A DNA stretch of 64,000 bases from Panopea generosa (Eukaryota > Mollusca > Bivalvia > Adapedonta > Hiatellidae): NCBI GenBank assembly GCA_029582155.1, contig CM055909.1, positions 50,487,818 through 50,551,817 on the forward strand. Reading direction: 5' to 3'. The notes under the pieces were generated by a model. It saw nothing but the letters and a program-made list of their open reading frames with translations, ran no database searches and had not been told where the DNA came from. The position numbers and the translations under genes are program-made. How positions within the stretch are numbered: the first letter of the stretch is position 1; each line of letters starts with the position of its first letter. Positions 23,190-35,918 of the stretch are shown one piece after another.

Positions 23190-23462
23190 TAAATGCAGAA
23201 GGTGTTGGGTTTGATCCCTGGCCAAGTCATAACAAAATACTTGAAAAATGGTACAAGAAGCTACCTTGCTTGGCACTCGGCATTATGACGATAGTTCTAG
23301 ATCTTGTCGGCCTGGTATCAGTATATTGTGACTGGGTGAAGTGTCGTACCATGTGTCTGCGGCGTGATTACTCGAGTATGGCAGCACTTACAATAATGTC
23401 TAAAGTAGACACAGTCGCGATACAACTGAAAAATTGTTGAAAGCAATGCTAAACACCATACA
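23190..23462 (+). mobile_element. SINE-B, unexpanded reference copy
   Basis: The head has the B-box GGGTTTGATCCC (23206-23219). The body has GATAGTTCTAGATCTTGTC, GGCCTGGTATCAG, TGTGACTGGGTGAAG and TGTCTGCGGCG. The 3' end has ACTGAAAAATTGTTGAAAGC and GCTAAACACCATAC. This single-copy body shows what segments were amplified in 4095-6215, 36455-37828 and 37905-38165. Confidence 0.85.
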
Positions 23463-24010
23463 ATAACAATCCTTTTGATTATTAAACATAAGTCTGCCTT
23501 ATGATAAAATGTGTTGTTATTTTTGGTGCTTCATTAGTGGTGGTAGCAAGAATGTTTCAAGTTTAACAAGTGACTGAAGTATAAGTAGAAGCTCTTCTTT
23601 CCATCACCCCTTGGTTACTATGGTTACATATTTTTTAGACGAGAAATCAAATATTTTGTATCAGACCCTCTAGTTGAATAACAATTCATACATAAACTGT
23701 AATAAACACAGATGCTACTACAATCATACCAGAACAGTTTGAACACCCCTCTTATAAGCTCTTCTTTTGCACATATTTTGCTATTTTGCATTCTTTCTGT
23801 TTATAGTGTTTGGTATGCCATATATTTTTATATATTACACAGGAATAATACCAATAACTATTTTGAAGCAGGATGGAATTGTGGGCTATTATGGGGTTTT
23901 GGCTAATCGCGTCATAGGTCACGGGTTCAATCCCAGCCCTGATCTGCTTATGCAGATATTGTCACAATGGGCATTTTGCACTGTCCAAAAGACAAGTTGT
24001 GTCCACCCAC
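23463..24010. other. Intronic, with a small tRNA-like SINE fragment
   Basis: Near 23905-23935 the stretch GGTCACGGGTTCAATCCC has a perfect-looking B-box, followed by a short non-tRNA body. The rest is unique sequence. Confidence 0.45.
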
Positions 24011-25558
24011 ACAGTTTCTAATTTAGTATCCATCCCAGATGTGATAGACAGAGAGGTGGTAGTTGCATTTTTTGTTGCTGCATTACAATAAGTAAAGAAC
24101 CCAGCATCAGCTCTGTTGTGCCGTAAATCAGCTGACATTGGGAACAGAGTAAGAGCACTTTGTCACTAAACTTGCCACACATTCTTCACCATAGCTTCAC
24201 TGGTAACTTCACTAGTTTGGCAGAGTACAGTGTCCTCAGCGCAGATTCTGTGAAGGCAATTATTGCCAAGTGGCGTAGAAACTCGTAGAAGTAACATGAT
24301 GTCATTCTGAGATTCCTTCTCGGTGAGATGATTGTTTGTTACAAAGTATGCAAATATGCTCATCAGAATTATCAGTTGGATTAACCAAAATCCACATTAC
24401 ACAACTCTTTTTACATGCATTTCGATCTTTTCGAAGGGAGCAGCTAGCATGGATATGTCATAAATATGAAAGCATTAATATGCATTCACTAATTACAGCA
24501 CTTAATTAGGAACTTATTACCTAGCAAAACATTGAGCTAATGTAATACATGAATGTTTTTTGTTTCAAGTGTTAATTAAGTGTTGAAAGTAGAAAGCTGG
24601 AAAGCTGTCATTTTGCATAAAGTCATTCTGTGTGCGGCACACTGTGGAAGTTTCTGGATTTCATTGTCTTTTACTTCCATGTATGAGCTGGCGTCTTTCG
24701 ACACAAAGGGCAGTGTGATGATCACGAACATGTTTGGGCAGTTATTACTTTGGTCTGGTTTTAACGCTCTGATTAAGCTGAATTTGATCCAGAAAACTTA
24801 TTACCATAATTATAATGTCTTGAAAACATGAAAATGCAAATTTATTGAATTGCGAGAATAGGACAAAACAATTAAAAATAAGCAACTATTCTTTTTACTT
24901 ATTATACTTTAATTATTAGCTGACAATAATTACTGGTAAAACTTAAAAAGACTATGATGTAGAGAAGAAATATTAAATGGTTACAAATGTGAGGGAAGCC
25001 TGATGCAATAACCATAATAAATGAGATGAATGAAACATTTGAACTAGAGTGATGAAGAATAACCATTGTGTTTATTGGATTCGTAACGGAGAACAATATC
25101 TTTAGATTAATACATACCTGCGGAACACATGGTTGGAAGTTGTACAAAAAGCTTAATTTTTTCCCGTAAAGTAGGTCATTCATGAACGATGTTGGTATCA
25201 AATATGCTGTAATTTACAAGGCTAGAAATATCTGGAAATATCTTCCATTTTATTTTATTATCACTTGGTTGTCATTTGTTAGAAGTTGGATTGCATCATT
25301 GCAAACTGTGAAGCAGTATTAAAATGTGAATGATTAAAGGAAATATTACCAGTAATTCCTGATTCAGAGAGAAAATATAAGAAAACTGTGGGGGAAAATA
25401 AAATCATGTGGATAAATTCTTAATAGATATTTTCAAAAGGAATTGTAGAGCATTGGCTGGAACTTAATTTGTAAAGTTATTCTCAAAATGGGATGGAAAG
25501 AAAAGTTTAAAACTGAAATTTAAATTGGAAAAAAAAATGACAACCTTGATGGAGATAA
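24011..25558. other. Intronic, no gene supported
   Basis: Two stretches, 24160-24365 and 24590-24760, have less AT and are open for 60-80 codons. They lack matching splice phases and recognisable motifs, so neither is called a gene. Confidence 0.4.
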
Positions 25559-25639
25559 ATGAGTAAAGAGGACATGTATTCACTCGCGGAATTCGATGAG
25601 AATGAACCAGAGCTGGAGATGTTGGAATGGGCAGGATTG
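25559..25639 (+). CDS. Candidate alternative first coding exon (27 codons)
   Basis: An ATG directly preceded in frame by TAA opens 27 codons, MSKEDMYSLAEFDENEPELE then MLEWAGL, ending exactly at a strong donor GTAAGT (25640) in phase 0. It lies in the intron before the 35919 exon, which also begins in phase 0. Splicing would give an acidic N-terminus followed by EREYASDDEDTE and the second half of the PDZ domain, without the GYGF loop. The composition (Glu/Asp-rich, a GC-containing stretch in AT-rich intron) looks coding. I do not recognise the peptide, no promoter element is obvious, and it could be chance or the first exon of another transcript. Confidence 0.4.
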
Positions 25640-26244
25640 GTAAGTTAGAATTGCCAAGTTTTGTAATATTGCCAAATTTTATAAGTGAACTATTAAACAG
25701 TATTGTGAGGTGTTCATAAATTAATGTCTATTGACAGTCATTAACTGGTAAATTTGATCATTTAAAAATAAATAGTGGGACGGGACATCATTGTCATGTG
25801 ACTGTATTTTTTTATAGCCTTAACCATCAGGTCCCATTATAAATTTATTCCTCGATTTTCATTCAGACAACGGACACCGTAATTTGGAAAAATGGTGCCA
25901 CGTTTTAAACTTTTTGAGCTTCATAATGGTTTTCATTTATTTCAAATACAACACTTCCATTTTAAAATCTGAAAATTAAAAAATTAAGTTGCACTCCCCC
26001 TTCCAGTCACCCGCGTTAATTAATAGATTACGGCCTGTAACACAATGTTAATAGGTTATTATTATTGACACCATGGTACTATTGTAACTGCCTGACCCTT
26101 GAAAACAATTACTGAGATTATGTCCCAATTTCCAGAAACTTGTTGACCATTGAATCTCGTTATTGTGAAGTTGTTTGTAGATTTGAGAAACCACACATCA
26201 GGAGCGGAATCATGGCATATTGGGATTCTTTTCTTGGCCAATAT
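25640..26244. other. Intronic, nothing recognised
   Basis: Unique AT-rich sequence downstream of the candidate alternative first exon. Confidence 0.45.
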
Positions 26245-26545
26245 TTATCTCTTCTGTGTCAGTTATTGTCTCTTCTGCTTTGGTATTTATCTCTGTGTCC
26301 GTGTTTGTCTTTTCTGTGTCAGTATTTGTCTCTGTGTTCTGTGTCAGTATTTGCCTCTGTGTTCTGTGTCAGCATTTGTCTCTTCTATGTTGGTATTTGT
26401 CTCTTCTGTGTTGATATTCGTCTCTGTGTAAGAATTTGTCTCTTCTGTGTCAGTTTTTGTCTCCCTGTTGGTATTTGTCTCTTCTGTGTCGGTATTTATT
26501 TCTGTGTCAGTATTTGTCTCTGTTTTGGTATCTGTCTCTTTTTTA
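26245..26545. repeat. Minisatellite, about 24-bp unit, about 12 copies
   Basis: Units of TTCTGTGTCAGTATTTGTCTC with length variants. It is Cys/Leu/Phe-rich in all three + frames, which explains the overlapping open frames there. Confidence 0.85.
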
Positions 26546-26939
26546 TAAAAAATTCATGTATTTGTTTTCTCCATGTAGATTTGTAGGCTATAAAGTGTTG
26601 AAATAAATGACATTAATCTTAGTGAAGAAATCATCCAAATAACCTAGCTAGAGATTAATTTTGTTATTTTGATATAAAAAGGCACAGTCACATTGATACA
26701 TTCCATGTTGAAGGTCATCTGAATCTGAGAGTAAAAATTGTAGACATTTATTGGTCAAAGAGATTGTTTGACTGATAAACAGTCTCCAATGTGTCCAGCC
26801 CCATTAACTGATACAAATCATAAAACTTTCATGTGATGTGTCCACCTGAGGTCAAGCAAAATGATGAGCCTTATTGAAGGTAGTTTTCCTGTAATAGAAA
26901 TTTAATAATTATATTGATGTAGGGCTAATAAAATTGACT
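26546..26939. other. Intronic, nothing recognised
   Basis: Unique AT-rich sequence. Confidence 0.45.
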
Positions 26940-27610
26940 TTGTAATACTATGTACTTTATAATCTGATCACTGTAATCAATTATATGTACTTTATAATCT
27001 GATCACTGTAATCGATTGTATGTACTTTATAATCTTATCACTGTAATTGATTGTATGTACTTTATAATCTGATCACTGTAATTGATTGCATGTACTTTAT
27101 AATCTGATCACTGTAATCAATTGTATGTACTTTATATCATCTGAGCACTGTAATTGACTGTATGTACTTTATAATCTGGGTACTGTAATTGACTGTATGT
27201 ACTTTATAATCGGAGTACTGTAATTGACTGTTTGTACTTTATAATCAGAGTACTGTAATTGACTGTATGTACTTTATAATTGGAGTACTGTAATTGACTG
27301 TATGTACTTTATAATCAGAGTACTGTAATTGACTGTAACTATGTCCTTTATAATCAGAGTACTGTAATTGATTATATGTACTTTATAATCAGAGTACTGT
27401 AATTGACTGTATGTACTTTATAATTGGAGCACTGTAATTAACTGTATGTAATTTATAATTGGAGCACTGTAATTAACTGTATGTACTTAATAATCAGAGT
27501 ACTGTAGTTGACTGTATGTACTTTATAAATGGAGCACAGTAATTAACTGTATGTACTTTATAATTGGAGCACTGTAATTGACTGTATCTAGGTACTTAAT
27601 TGACTGTAAA
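26940..27610. repeat. Minisatellite, 34-35 bp unit, about 19 copies
   Basis: Units of TGTATGTACTTTATAATC followed by AGAGTACTGTAATTGAC. Left-end units carry CTGATCACTGTAATC, and right-end units carry TTGGAGCACTGTAATTA, so the subtypes are ordered along the array. Confidence 0.93.
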
Positions 27611-28602
27611 AATAGACAGTCATTAATGTGTACCTTGCTGCAGATTCCCTGGTTGCTATATAATTCTGGATTTCATCAAAAATCAAGTAAAAACCGCTAA
27701 AAACAAAATCAGTATTTATAATCAAATACCTTCAAAAAGGAAAAAAATCAGTTCTAAAAATATACACATGTGTGTGTGTGTGTGTGACTTTAGGTGTCTT
27801 CTCAAGGTACTGTACCTAGCAGACATATCATGACAGGCCATTGGTGTACATGGTGGACAGGGTATTGTCACATCAGAGGGCGCGGGGTTCAAGTATATGT
27901 AACCAGGTATGGTTGGATGATCTGTCAAAAACAACACCCAGTTCTGGATCTACCAGCTAAAATAAGTTTGTATATACCAAACATTAGTGCTAATTATTAA
28001 GCTGCATTGAACTGTAATTGCGGTTTGTTATCAGATGGGAATGTAAACCCGAAATTTCTATCAGATATAATATCTCGGTCAGCACCTTCCCTGAGGTCAG
28101 CACTGTATTGTTTGATTTATACTTATTTATTTTTTTAGCTTAATCCCAAATAATCTCAGAGTTTCTGTGTATCGGTTCCTGATTATGTTAATGAGAGGCT
28201 GTCATATAGAAGTGTAGGACATAACCTGCAACCGTTGGCATAGAACAGGTTCAACACTCTACCCATACCACCACTCCTTGGCCTAATATATTGTTTCTAG
28301 CTATGTTTTTGTCTGTTATTTATAGTCAAGTGCCAGATTTTCGAAGAAACTCACCTATTTTGCAGGTGCGAATGCATCAAAGCCTCACGCTATCTCAGTA
28401 TTTTCTTTGAATATTCTGTCTTTGAATTTTCTTATCATTTAGTGTTTTACTGATTTTAACCTAGAAATTTTGCCAGACTTGTTTGTTTTACATTCCAGTA
28501 AATTTATGTTATTCAGTAAAAACTGTAAGTTCTCATGAATTGTTAAAGTCTACTTTCTGTCCTTATTTGACCTTAATCCCTTATTCCATTAGTGTAGCTT
28601 GG
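27611..28602. other. Intronic, containing a SINE-D and a short (GT)n
   Basis: SINE-D blocks at 27840-27985 (GAGGGCGCGGGGTTCAAG, AACACCCAGTTCTGG, TACCAGCTAAAATAAG) lie beside (TG)8 at 27771-27786. The remainder is unique. Confidence 0.55.
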
Positions 28603-28858
28603 TCAAGCTAGCTGAGAGTCAGTAAAGTGTCTGATTATTTTTCCAGGGATCACAAGTTGGAATCCCCACCAGGCCAGTCTTGTGTAATAATTGATATAAT
28701 GACATTACATCTAATTGTCATTCATCTCTCGAGCTGATTCAATTGAGAAAGTTAGCAGTTACTTGTGGAGATGGGCATACTCTGAGTAGTGGTTATGTCA
28801 ATTGATTGGCTGTTAGCCTGTGATGCCATAAAAATTATGCTCAATATTCAAACAAACA
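28603..28858 (+). mobile_element. SINE-A copy
   Basis: CCAGGGATCACAAGTTGG, GAGAAAGTTAGCAGTTACTTG, here read as AAAGTTAGCAG plus TTACTTG, and GCTGTTAGCCTGTGATGCC follow the SINE-A order. Confidence 0.7.
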
Positions 28859-29749
28859 ATTCTGACCAGTGTCTGTTGACATTGATACTTACAAACACTC
28901 CTAATTCTTTGGCAGACATAGATAACTTTTCTTGCCAAGTGCATTATACATGAAGTGAAAGTTTTGTTGGAGCTACTTTCTGTAATCTGCCAAGTCTTGT
29001 AAACCCTGACCGCCTCTACTAACTTAAGGCTGGTATTAAAACTTTGCTTATCATATTGGTATCTCCACTGTCTAGATATAACAATAACTTAATCCTAGCG
29101 GAAGCCCAAGAGATCAAAGGTAGTACGGATTATCTCTCCCTGAAAAAACAGATGCAAGCCCCAGAGTGTACTGAGCCTTCTGCAGCATACAAGGGCACTA
29201 TAGAAAATAAGGCTAGAACTTATGTATGCGTCATTTGATCTGGAAAATGGAATTTATAATGTTATAGACAAATAGACAAAAGATTGTGTAGACATTATAA
29301 GATTCAGGTAATTAAAAAATAGATGAAATTAGTGATAAAAATTACAATATATTTTTACAATACAGGAATACACATTTAAATTGTGAGATACGGAAGGATT
29401 ATACATTTGTGAGTGTTTTAAGTTGTGTTTGATACTGCAGGACATTAGTGTAGTGGAGATCTCACAGATGATCAGTTATCCTAACTACTATTGCCGAGGA
29501 TCCTCAAAGGTTAACCACCTACTGAAGCACAACTGTCTCCACAAGTAACTGATAACTTTTCCACTTGGATCAGTGATTACAAATGACAATGAGAGGCACT
29601 GTTATATAGTATGTATATATCAATCATATTTTTGATACGCAAAGAGTTAACATGATACATTTTGTGAGTTAAAAAGTCAACTTGTTAACTCTCAGTAGAT
29701 TGATACAATTATAAACAATGTAGACCCTTCCCAGCCAGCAAGTAACTCA
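28859..29749. other. Intronic, with a minus-strand SINE-A fragment
   Basis: At about 29455-29625 the inverted SINE-A body is visible (GATGATCAGTTATCCTAAC, AAGTAACTGATAACTTTTCC). The remainder is unique sequence. Confidence 0.55.
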
Positions 29750-30690
29750 GAGCATTCTGTTTGCACCCCTTCTCAATGGTAATAGAATTATCCAATTACA
29801 GGGGTTGTCAATAAATATTTTGTTAACTCCCCTTCTCAATAGTAATAGAACGGTCCAATAACAGGGATTGTTAGAAAATAATTTGTTTGCACCTTTTCTC
29901 AATGGTGATAGAATGATCCAATTACAGGAGTTGTCAGTAAATATTTTGTTTACACCCCTTTTCAATGGTAATAGAATGGTCCAATTACAGGGATTGTCAT
30001 ATATCTTTTGTTTACACCCCTTCTCTATGGTAATAGAATAGTCCAATTACAAGCGTTGTTAGTAAATATTGTGTTTACACTCCTTCTTAATGGTAAAAGA
30101 ATGATCATATTACAGGGGTTGTCAGTAAATATTTTGTTGACACCCCTTTTCACTGATAATAGAATGATCCAATTACAGGGATTGTCAGTATATCTTTTGT
30201 TCACACCCCTTCTAAATGGTAATAGAATGGTCCAATTACAGGGGTTGTCAGTAAATACTTTGTTTACACCGCTTTTCAATGGTAATATAATGGTCCAATT
30301 ACAGGGGCTGTCAGTATACATTTTGTTGACACCCCTTCTCAATGGTAATAGAATGATCCAATTACAGGGATTGTTAGTAATTATTTTGTTACACCCCTTC
30401 TCAATGGTAATAGAATGGTCCAGTTACTGGGGTTGTCAGTAAATTTTTTGTTGACACCCTTTCTCAATGGTAATAGAACGATCCAATTGCAGGGGCTGTC
30501 AGTAAATATTTTGTTTACACTATTTCTCAATGGTAATAGAGTGATCCAATTACAGGGGTTGTCAGTAAATATTTTGTTTACACCCTTTCTCAATGGTAAT
30601 AGAATGGTCCAATTACAGGGGTTGTCAATAAATATTTTGTTTACACCCCTTCTCAATGGTAATAGAATGATCCAATTACAAAGATTGAAG
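29750..30690. repeat. Minisatellite, 63-bp unit, 15 copies
   Basis: Units of CTCAATGGTAATAGAATGG, TCCAATTACAGGGGTTGTC, AGTAAATATTTTGTTTACAC. The unit is 21 codons long, so frames stay open for about 100 codons on both strands. Copies are moderately diverged, and there is no sign of selection on any one frame. Confidence 0.94.
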
Positions 30691-30827
30691 GGTCCTTGAC
30701 ATTCAGCTAGTTACAGACCAATGAATGAAATAAGATTGATATAAATGTCAAGTGTATCTACTTATAAAGGCTAAAATAATGTGTGTAATATTACAATTAT
30801 TGTAAGAAGAGAAAATGTAAAGTTTGC

Positions 30828-31000
30828 TGGGCCCGGTTAGTTCAGTCAGTAGCATTGTTGACTATCAGTCCAGGGGACATGTTTTTGAATTGCTGCCTGG
30901 CCACAGTCTCTGAGATGATTTACTTAGAACATTGCACCGCATTGTCATTCATATCTCAGTCCAACTCTGTGCTTGTAACTGTTCATATAACTGGTAGTTG
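30828..31000 (+). mobile_element. SINE-A, 3'-truncated
   Basis: The head GGGCCCGGTTAGTTCAGTCAG and the TATCAGTCCAGGGGAC segment, then GGCCACAGTCTCTGAGATGA. The body fades out after about 30980. Confidence 0.65.
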
Positions 31001-31144
31001 TTCACTACATCACTTGTAACTTGCTACTTATAGTCTGACCCATCTCAGCTTGATCATCATATAAATTGTTGGGCTCACTGTAAATCCAGGGTAGTTCCTT
31101 GTTCATAGGTCCATTCTAACCAACAATACCTGTCATTACAGTGG

Positions 31145-32330
31145 TTTTTTTTACCATTTTGGGAAGATGATCGGGGCATACACGTGAAATTTTGATTTTA
31201 GTGATGTTTTCATTAAAATTGGGAAAACTGTTTAAGATAAATTTATTCCAACATTATTATAACTTGTACACTTAATTAACTGACCATTTAATAAAAAAAG
31301 CAGTTTCATACTCAATTGAGAATGGTGACACCTTTCTCAAGGAGTTACGGCCAGTTTCACTATGTACAATAATATTATTGTGAAACTTTCTCAAGGAGTT
31401 ACGGCCAGTTTCACTATGTACAATAATTTATATATTGTTGAAACTTTCTCAAGGAGTTACGGCCAGTTTCACTATGTACAATAATATTATTGTGAAACTT
31501 TCTCAAGGAGTTATGGCCAGTTTCACTATGTACAATAATTTACTATTGTTGAAACTTTCTCAAGGAGTTACGGCCAGTTTCACTATGTACAATAATATTA
31601 TTGTGAAACTTTCTCAAGGAGTTATGGCCAGTTTCACTATGTACAATAATTTACTATTGTTGAAACTTTCTCAAGGAGTTACGGCCAGTTTCACTATGTA
31701 CAATAATTTACTATTGTTGAAACTTTCTCAAGGAGTTACGGCCAGTTTCACTATGTACAATAATTTACTATTGTTGAAACTTTCTCAAGGAGTTACGGCC
31801 AGTTTCACTATGTACAATAATTTATATATTGTTGAAACTTTCTCAAGGAGTTACGGCCAGTTTCACTATGTACAATAATTTACTATTGTTGAAACTTTCT
31901 CAAGGAGTTACGGCCAGTTTCACTATGTACAATAATTTATTATTGTTGAAACTTTCTCAAGGAGTTACGGCCAGTTTCACTATGTACAATAATTTACTAT
32001 TGTTGAAACTTTCTCAAGGAGTTACGGCCAGTTTCACTATGTACAATAATTTATATATTGTTGAAACTTTCTCAAGGAGTTACGGCCAGTTTCACTATGT
32101 ACAATAATTTACTATTGTTGAAACTTTCTCAAGGAGTTACGGCCAGTTTCACTATGTACAATAATTTATTATTGTTGAAACTTTCTCAAGGAGTTACGGC
32201 CAGTTTCACTATGTACAATAATTTACTATTGTTGAAACTTTCTCAAGGAGTTACGGCCAGTTTCACTATGTACAATAATTTATTATTGTTGAAACTTTCA
32301 ATTGATTATAAAATTTATTTAGAAAAGAAT
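31145..32330 (+). mobile_element. Element E copy with internal 57-bp expansion
   Basis: The left part (ATTTTGGGAAGATGA, TTTTCATTAAAATTGGGAAA, TACTCAATTGAGAATGG) matches the copy at 51515-51850. That copy has the AAGAATTATGGCAAGTTTCAA segment only once, where this copy has the array. The class is unknown and no coding remnant is visible. Confidence 0.7.
31330..32300. repeat. 57-bp minisatellite, about 17 copies, very homogeneous
   Basis: Units of CTTTCTCAAGGAGTTACGGC, CAGTTTCACTATGTACAATA, ATTTACTATTGTTGAAA. Near-identity between copies points to recent expansion. The unit length is 19 codons, which produces the long + open frames. Minor subtypes (TTATATATTG, AATATTATTG) recur at regular spacing, suggesting a multi-unit duplication. 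Confidence 0.95.
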
Positions 32331-33476
32331 GTTCCCTTATTCCATTATGTTGTAATGTCCATGTAGACACTTTAATGTTGTTTTAATTATTTTTAAATGG
32401 ACATGCAATTTATGATGAACTCAACAAATTGTGCATACTCCTTGGCAATATTGTTTCTATCAAACATGCAAAATGCGATCTCATGGTCATACACAAAGCA
32501 CTCACAAACAATGTGCATGACCCAAGTGCACATACCTTTACTTTATCTGGCATATGTAGCATGAAACAGCCAAGCTTCTTGTAGAGGAGATGATAATGTT
32601 TGTGAGGGGTCAGTTATAGATGAAGGTATTTATCAGACCTGGGCATTCAGCAACATGTAAAGCAGTGCAGATCGTGTTGCAGAGGTCACCTTGATGACGT
32701 TGGTAAATTTGTATAAATCAGAAGACATGAATCTTACAAGGAACCTACTCACAGTGTATCCATTTACAAGAGGTACTCACAGTGTATCCATTTGAAATGA
32801 AAGCAGAGGAGAGTATTCATATCTGTGGAAAGCCTAATCATGGGTAGAAGGGTCCCGGGATCATGGGTAGAAGGGTCCCGGGATCAGTATCCGAACTCCC
32901 ATGTGCTTGTAGCTCTATCTGCATATGCTTAGGTACTGGTTTTTTAGGTAGGCTTGGAGAGTGATTGGGCAAGTCAAGTGTTTGTTTCACAATTGATGTA
33001 AAATAAAATCAGATTATATTTGCACTTCTCTGCTCCAGTCAATCTAAATTAATTAGCATCAAGTACTATATTCATTTCTCTTTTTCCATATTTCATTTGT
33101 AGATAAAATTATTTTTGTGATGGATTCCCCTTCCACATGTGTATGTGTCCTATGTTAGTACTTATTGAAGCCATGAGATTTGAAACATGGATATAGAGGT
33201 AACCCTCACATTGTTTCAATTGAAATGTCTACAATTGATAATACTGCTGCAATATTGTTTAGAAGTGGTGGTAGCAATGATAATGATTCACGGACTGGGG
33301 GCCAAACATTGACAGTAGAACCTGTCTTAAAAAGCCAGTAAAAGGAAAGAGTCAAAGGTTCATTATAAGACAGTTTGTTGCTTGTTATAATGTTTGATAC
33401 AGGTTTATTTGTTCTGAAAGCATAGAAATGCAAAATAGCAACTGTGCGGCTCTTTAATAGAGGTGACTGATCTGTC
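32331..33476. other. Intronic, nothing supported
   Basis: Unique sequence with a 23-bp direct duplication at 32835-32885 (ATCATGGGTAGAAGGGTCCC twice). No gene is called. Confidence 0.45.
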
Positions 33477-33755
33477 GGGGCCCGATTAGCTCAGTCGGTT
33501 ACGCATCTGATTATCAATCCAGAGGTTGTGAGTTTGGCAACAGTCTCCATGATGATTGACATACGACATTGTGTCTCATTACTATTCGGCTCTTACTGCT
33601 GATTCAAGTGGGAAAGTAATCTGAGTTACTTGCGGAGATGGGATGGGCTCGAGTATTGGTTAACCTTTCAGGATCCCAGGAAACAGTGGATAGGTTAACT
33701 GATCTTCTGTTAGCCCTCGATGGCATAAAAATGAGGTTAAATATTCAATCAGAAT
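33477..33755 (+). mobile_element. SINE-A, near full length with small head deletion
   Basis: GGGGCCCGATTAGCTCAGTC, then TTATCAATCCAGAGG, GTGAGTTTGGCAACAGTC (the end of the B-box is deleted), then the standard body through GTTAGCCCTCGATGGC. Confidence 0.85.
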
Positions 33756-34844
33756 CTGATCATCACTGGAAGTGAGGCTGGTCTAGAACTTCAGTGATTG
33801 TATTTACAGTTGAATCTACTACAGGAAGATGATTAAACTTGAGTGCAGAAAAAACAGCATTCAAATTGCTGATTTCATCACCACAGCAAAATGTGATGTT
33901 TTTGGTTGCCTTATCATGCATTAATTCAGATAGCAGGATTGAGAGATACACAATTATTTAAAGTTTACCAAGATAGGGCCATGTAATTTGAACCAGCCGT
34001 AGCTTGCTAGAAATATCGTACCACCACAATACTTGTGGTTGTAACTCATTATATACTTTATTCACCCAATTGTGTACTTTATAAATCGACAAGTGTAGCT
34101 CATTTGTGGTTGAAAATTGATGCATTTTGTGTTGAATGTGTTTTTTCTGTGGTCATTTATACTTGAGAGATAATTTAGTCGGAGTCATTATTACTTGGTT
34201 TGTTACACACTGCGACACATTGTTAATTGTTAATGTTTTCGCTGTTGCACTCACTGTGTCATTATGCCACTTTGTTAATTGTTAATGGGGTGAAATTTAG
34301 ACGATCTTAGAGGATAACTCACTTCGGTCTTCGTGCCACCCTGGATTAATATAATTATATTGTAATTCTCAGGTAACCAAATTGTTGTTATTTTTAAATA
34401 ATTGCTGATTTCTTTGATTCGCCTCCCTATTTAAACCATGGCAGGCATTTAGTCAAACAGAGCATCTCTTTATCTGTTATAGCTCAATGTCATAATGTCA
34501 CCAACAGTTCATGATTTGTCTGACGTCCAACATAACCTGCGACTGTAATAATGATTCTTGTTTACTAAAACACACAGGTACTGTTGAGTTTTACAATGTA
34601 CACCCATGTCAGTTTGCATGAGGTTAAACCCAATTTATGTCCTGTTCCCCCCCACTTCCCTCCGCCAAATTTTTTAAAATAAAAAAATACCCGAACAATA
34701 ATATTTATTATTTATGATGAATATTTCAGAATATTATCTTGATTATCTTGCAGTGAAAAGTGTACAGGTCCCGTTTCATAACTTGAGATTTTCCTCAATC
34801 AGATTTTCGCAATGTCGTTGATTTTTTTACATGTTATCCATTAC
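33756..34844. other. Intronic, nothing supported
   Basis: Unique sequence. CAGGTCCCGTTTCATAAC at 34769-34786 resembles the end of a foldback MITE of the 8170 type, but no partner end was found. Confidence 0.4.
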
Positions 34845-35225
34845 CTGAATGTGCAAAGATTCAATTTATTGTTATGATTTCATATCTGTGTAGTCATTTA
34901 CTGACTGAAATGTGTAAAGATTCAATTAATTGTTATGATTTCATATCTGTGTAGTCATTTACTGACTGTAATGTGTAAAGATTTAATTAATTGTTATGAT
35001 TTCATATCTGTGTAGTCATTTACTGACTGTAATGTGTAAAGATTTAATTAATTGTTATGATTTCATATCTGTGTAGTCATTTACTGACTGTAATGTGTAA
35101 AGATTTAATTAATTGTTATGATTTCATATCTGTGTAGTCATTTACTGACTGTAATGTGTAAAGATTTAATTAATTGTTATGATTTCATATCTGTGTAGTC
35201 ATTTACTGACTGTAATGTGTTCAAG
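34845..35225. repeat. 60-bp minisatellite, 6 copies, homogeneous
   Basis: Units of GTGTAAAGATTTAATTAATT, GTTATGATTTCATATCTGTG, TAGTCATTTACTGACTGTAA. The first two copies are the most diverged. Confidence 0.95.
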
Positions 35226-35918
35226 TTAATTATTTAGATAACTTGAAGGAAAGGAAAACCTCAGTTTGAGATATTTAGTGAAACCTGCCCTTGTAACTTA
35301 ACTTGACGACCTATTTAACAGTGCATATGAAGCATATTTTGAGATGAAAAATCTAATATGCAAAGCTGTGAATTACGAATGCCAAGCTGCATTACCCCAA
35401 ATTTAGTATCGCATAAATAACTTTCTGATAGGTGATGCGTATTTGTGTTATCTATTGTTCAGATCTTTAATAGAATACATGAATGGCTTGTGTCGGTTAG
35501 TTTTATGTGTTATATATAATATCATATGTTTGATTTTCAAGTGCATCTTGAATGAAAATTGGTTCAACTAAACCAGAACCTTGTATATATACATATTTGC
35601 TCAATCAGTGGTTTATTTTTATGCTCCGTAGCATGTTACTATGCCTTGATACCTGTATATACTAATTTATAACAAATGTGGGTGATTGAAATGTTGGGAA
35701 TTATCATTTTAATGATTAAATGGTATAGTATGGTTGTGGTTTTCTAGGATAGGTAAATGGTTCACTCTCGATCAACATGGGGTTGGTGATGGGGGACTTA
35801 GTATGTTTTTGTATATTGGTTTGAAAGCACAAAATAAGGGGGATCAATCTTTGTGATTTTTTATTTTGTTGTTGATTCTTTTTGTTGGAATAACAAGTGT
35901 TTTTCAATGTCATTTCAG
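35226..35918. other. Intron end before the microexon, nothing recognised
   Basis: Unique AT-rich sequence ending in the acceptor at 35918. Confidence 0.5.

Noticed and set aside
24166-24831. Two open stretches (one minus, one plus) as nested genes
   Set aside because: Slightly coding-like composition only, with no motif, splice context or polyadenylation signal that I could defend.
29044-29238. Possible exon (acceptor GTCTAG, donor GTAGTA)
   Set aside because: The phase does not fit the 9323-35919 intron (phase 0-0) and no motif was recognised.
29747-30699. Open frames on both strands over the 63-bp array
   Set aside because: The unit is 21 codons, so openness is automatic. No single frame is conserved better than the others.
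32415-32600. Minus-strand coding-like peptide stretches
   Set aside because: Different frames look equally plausible, none is long, and no family was recognised.
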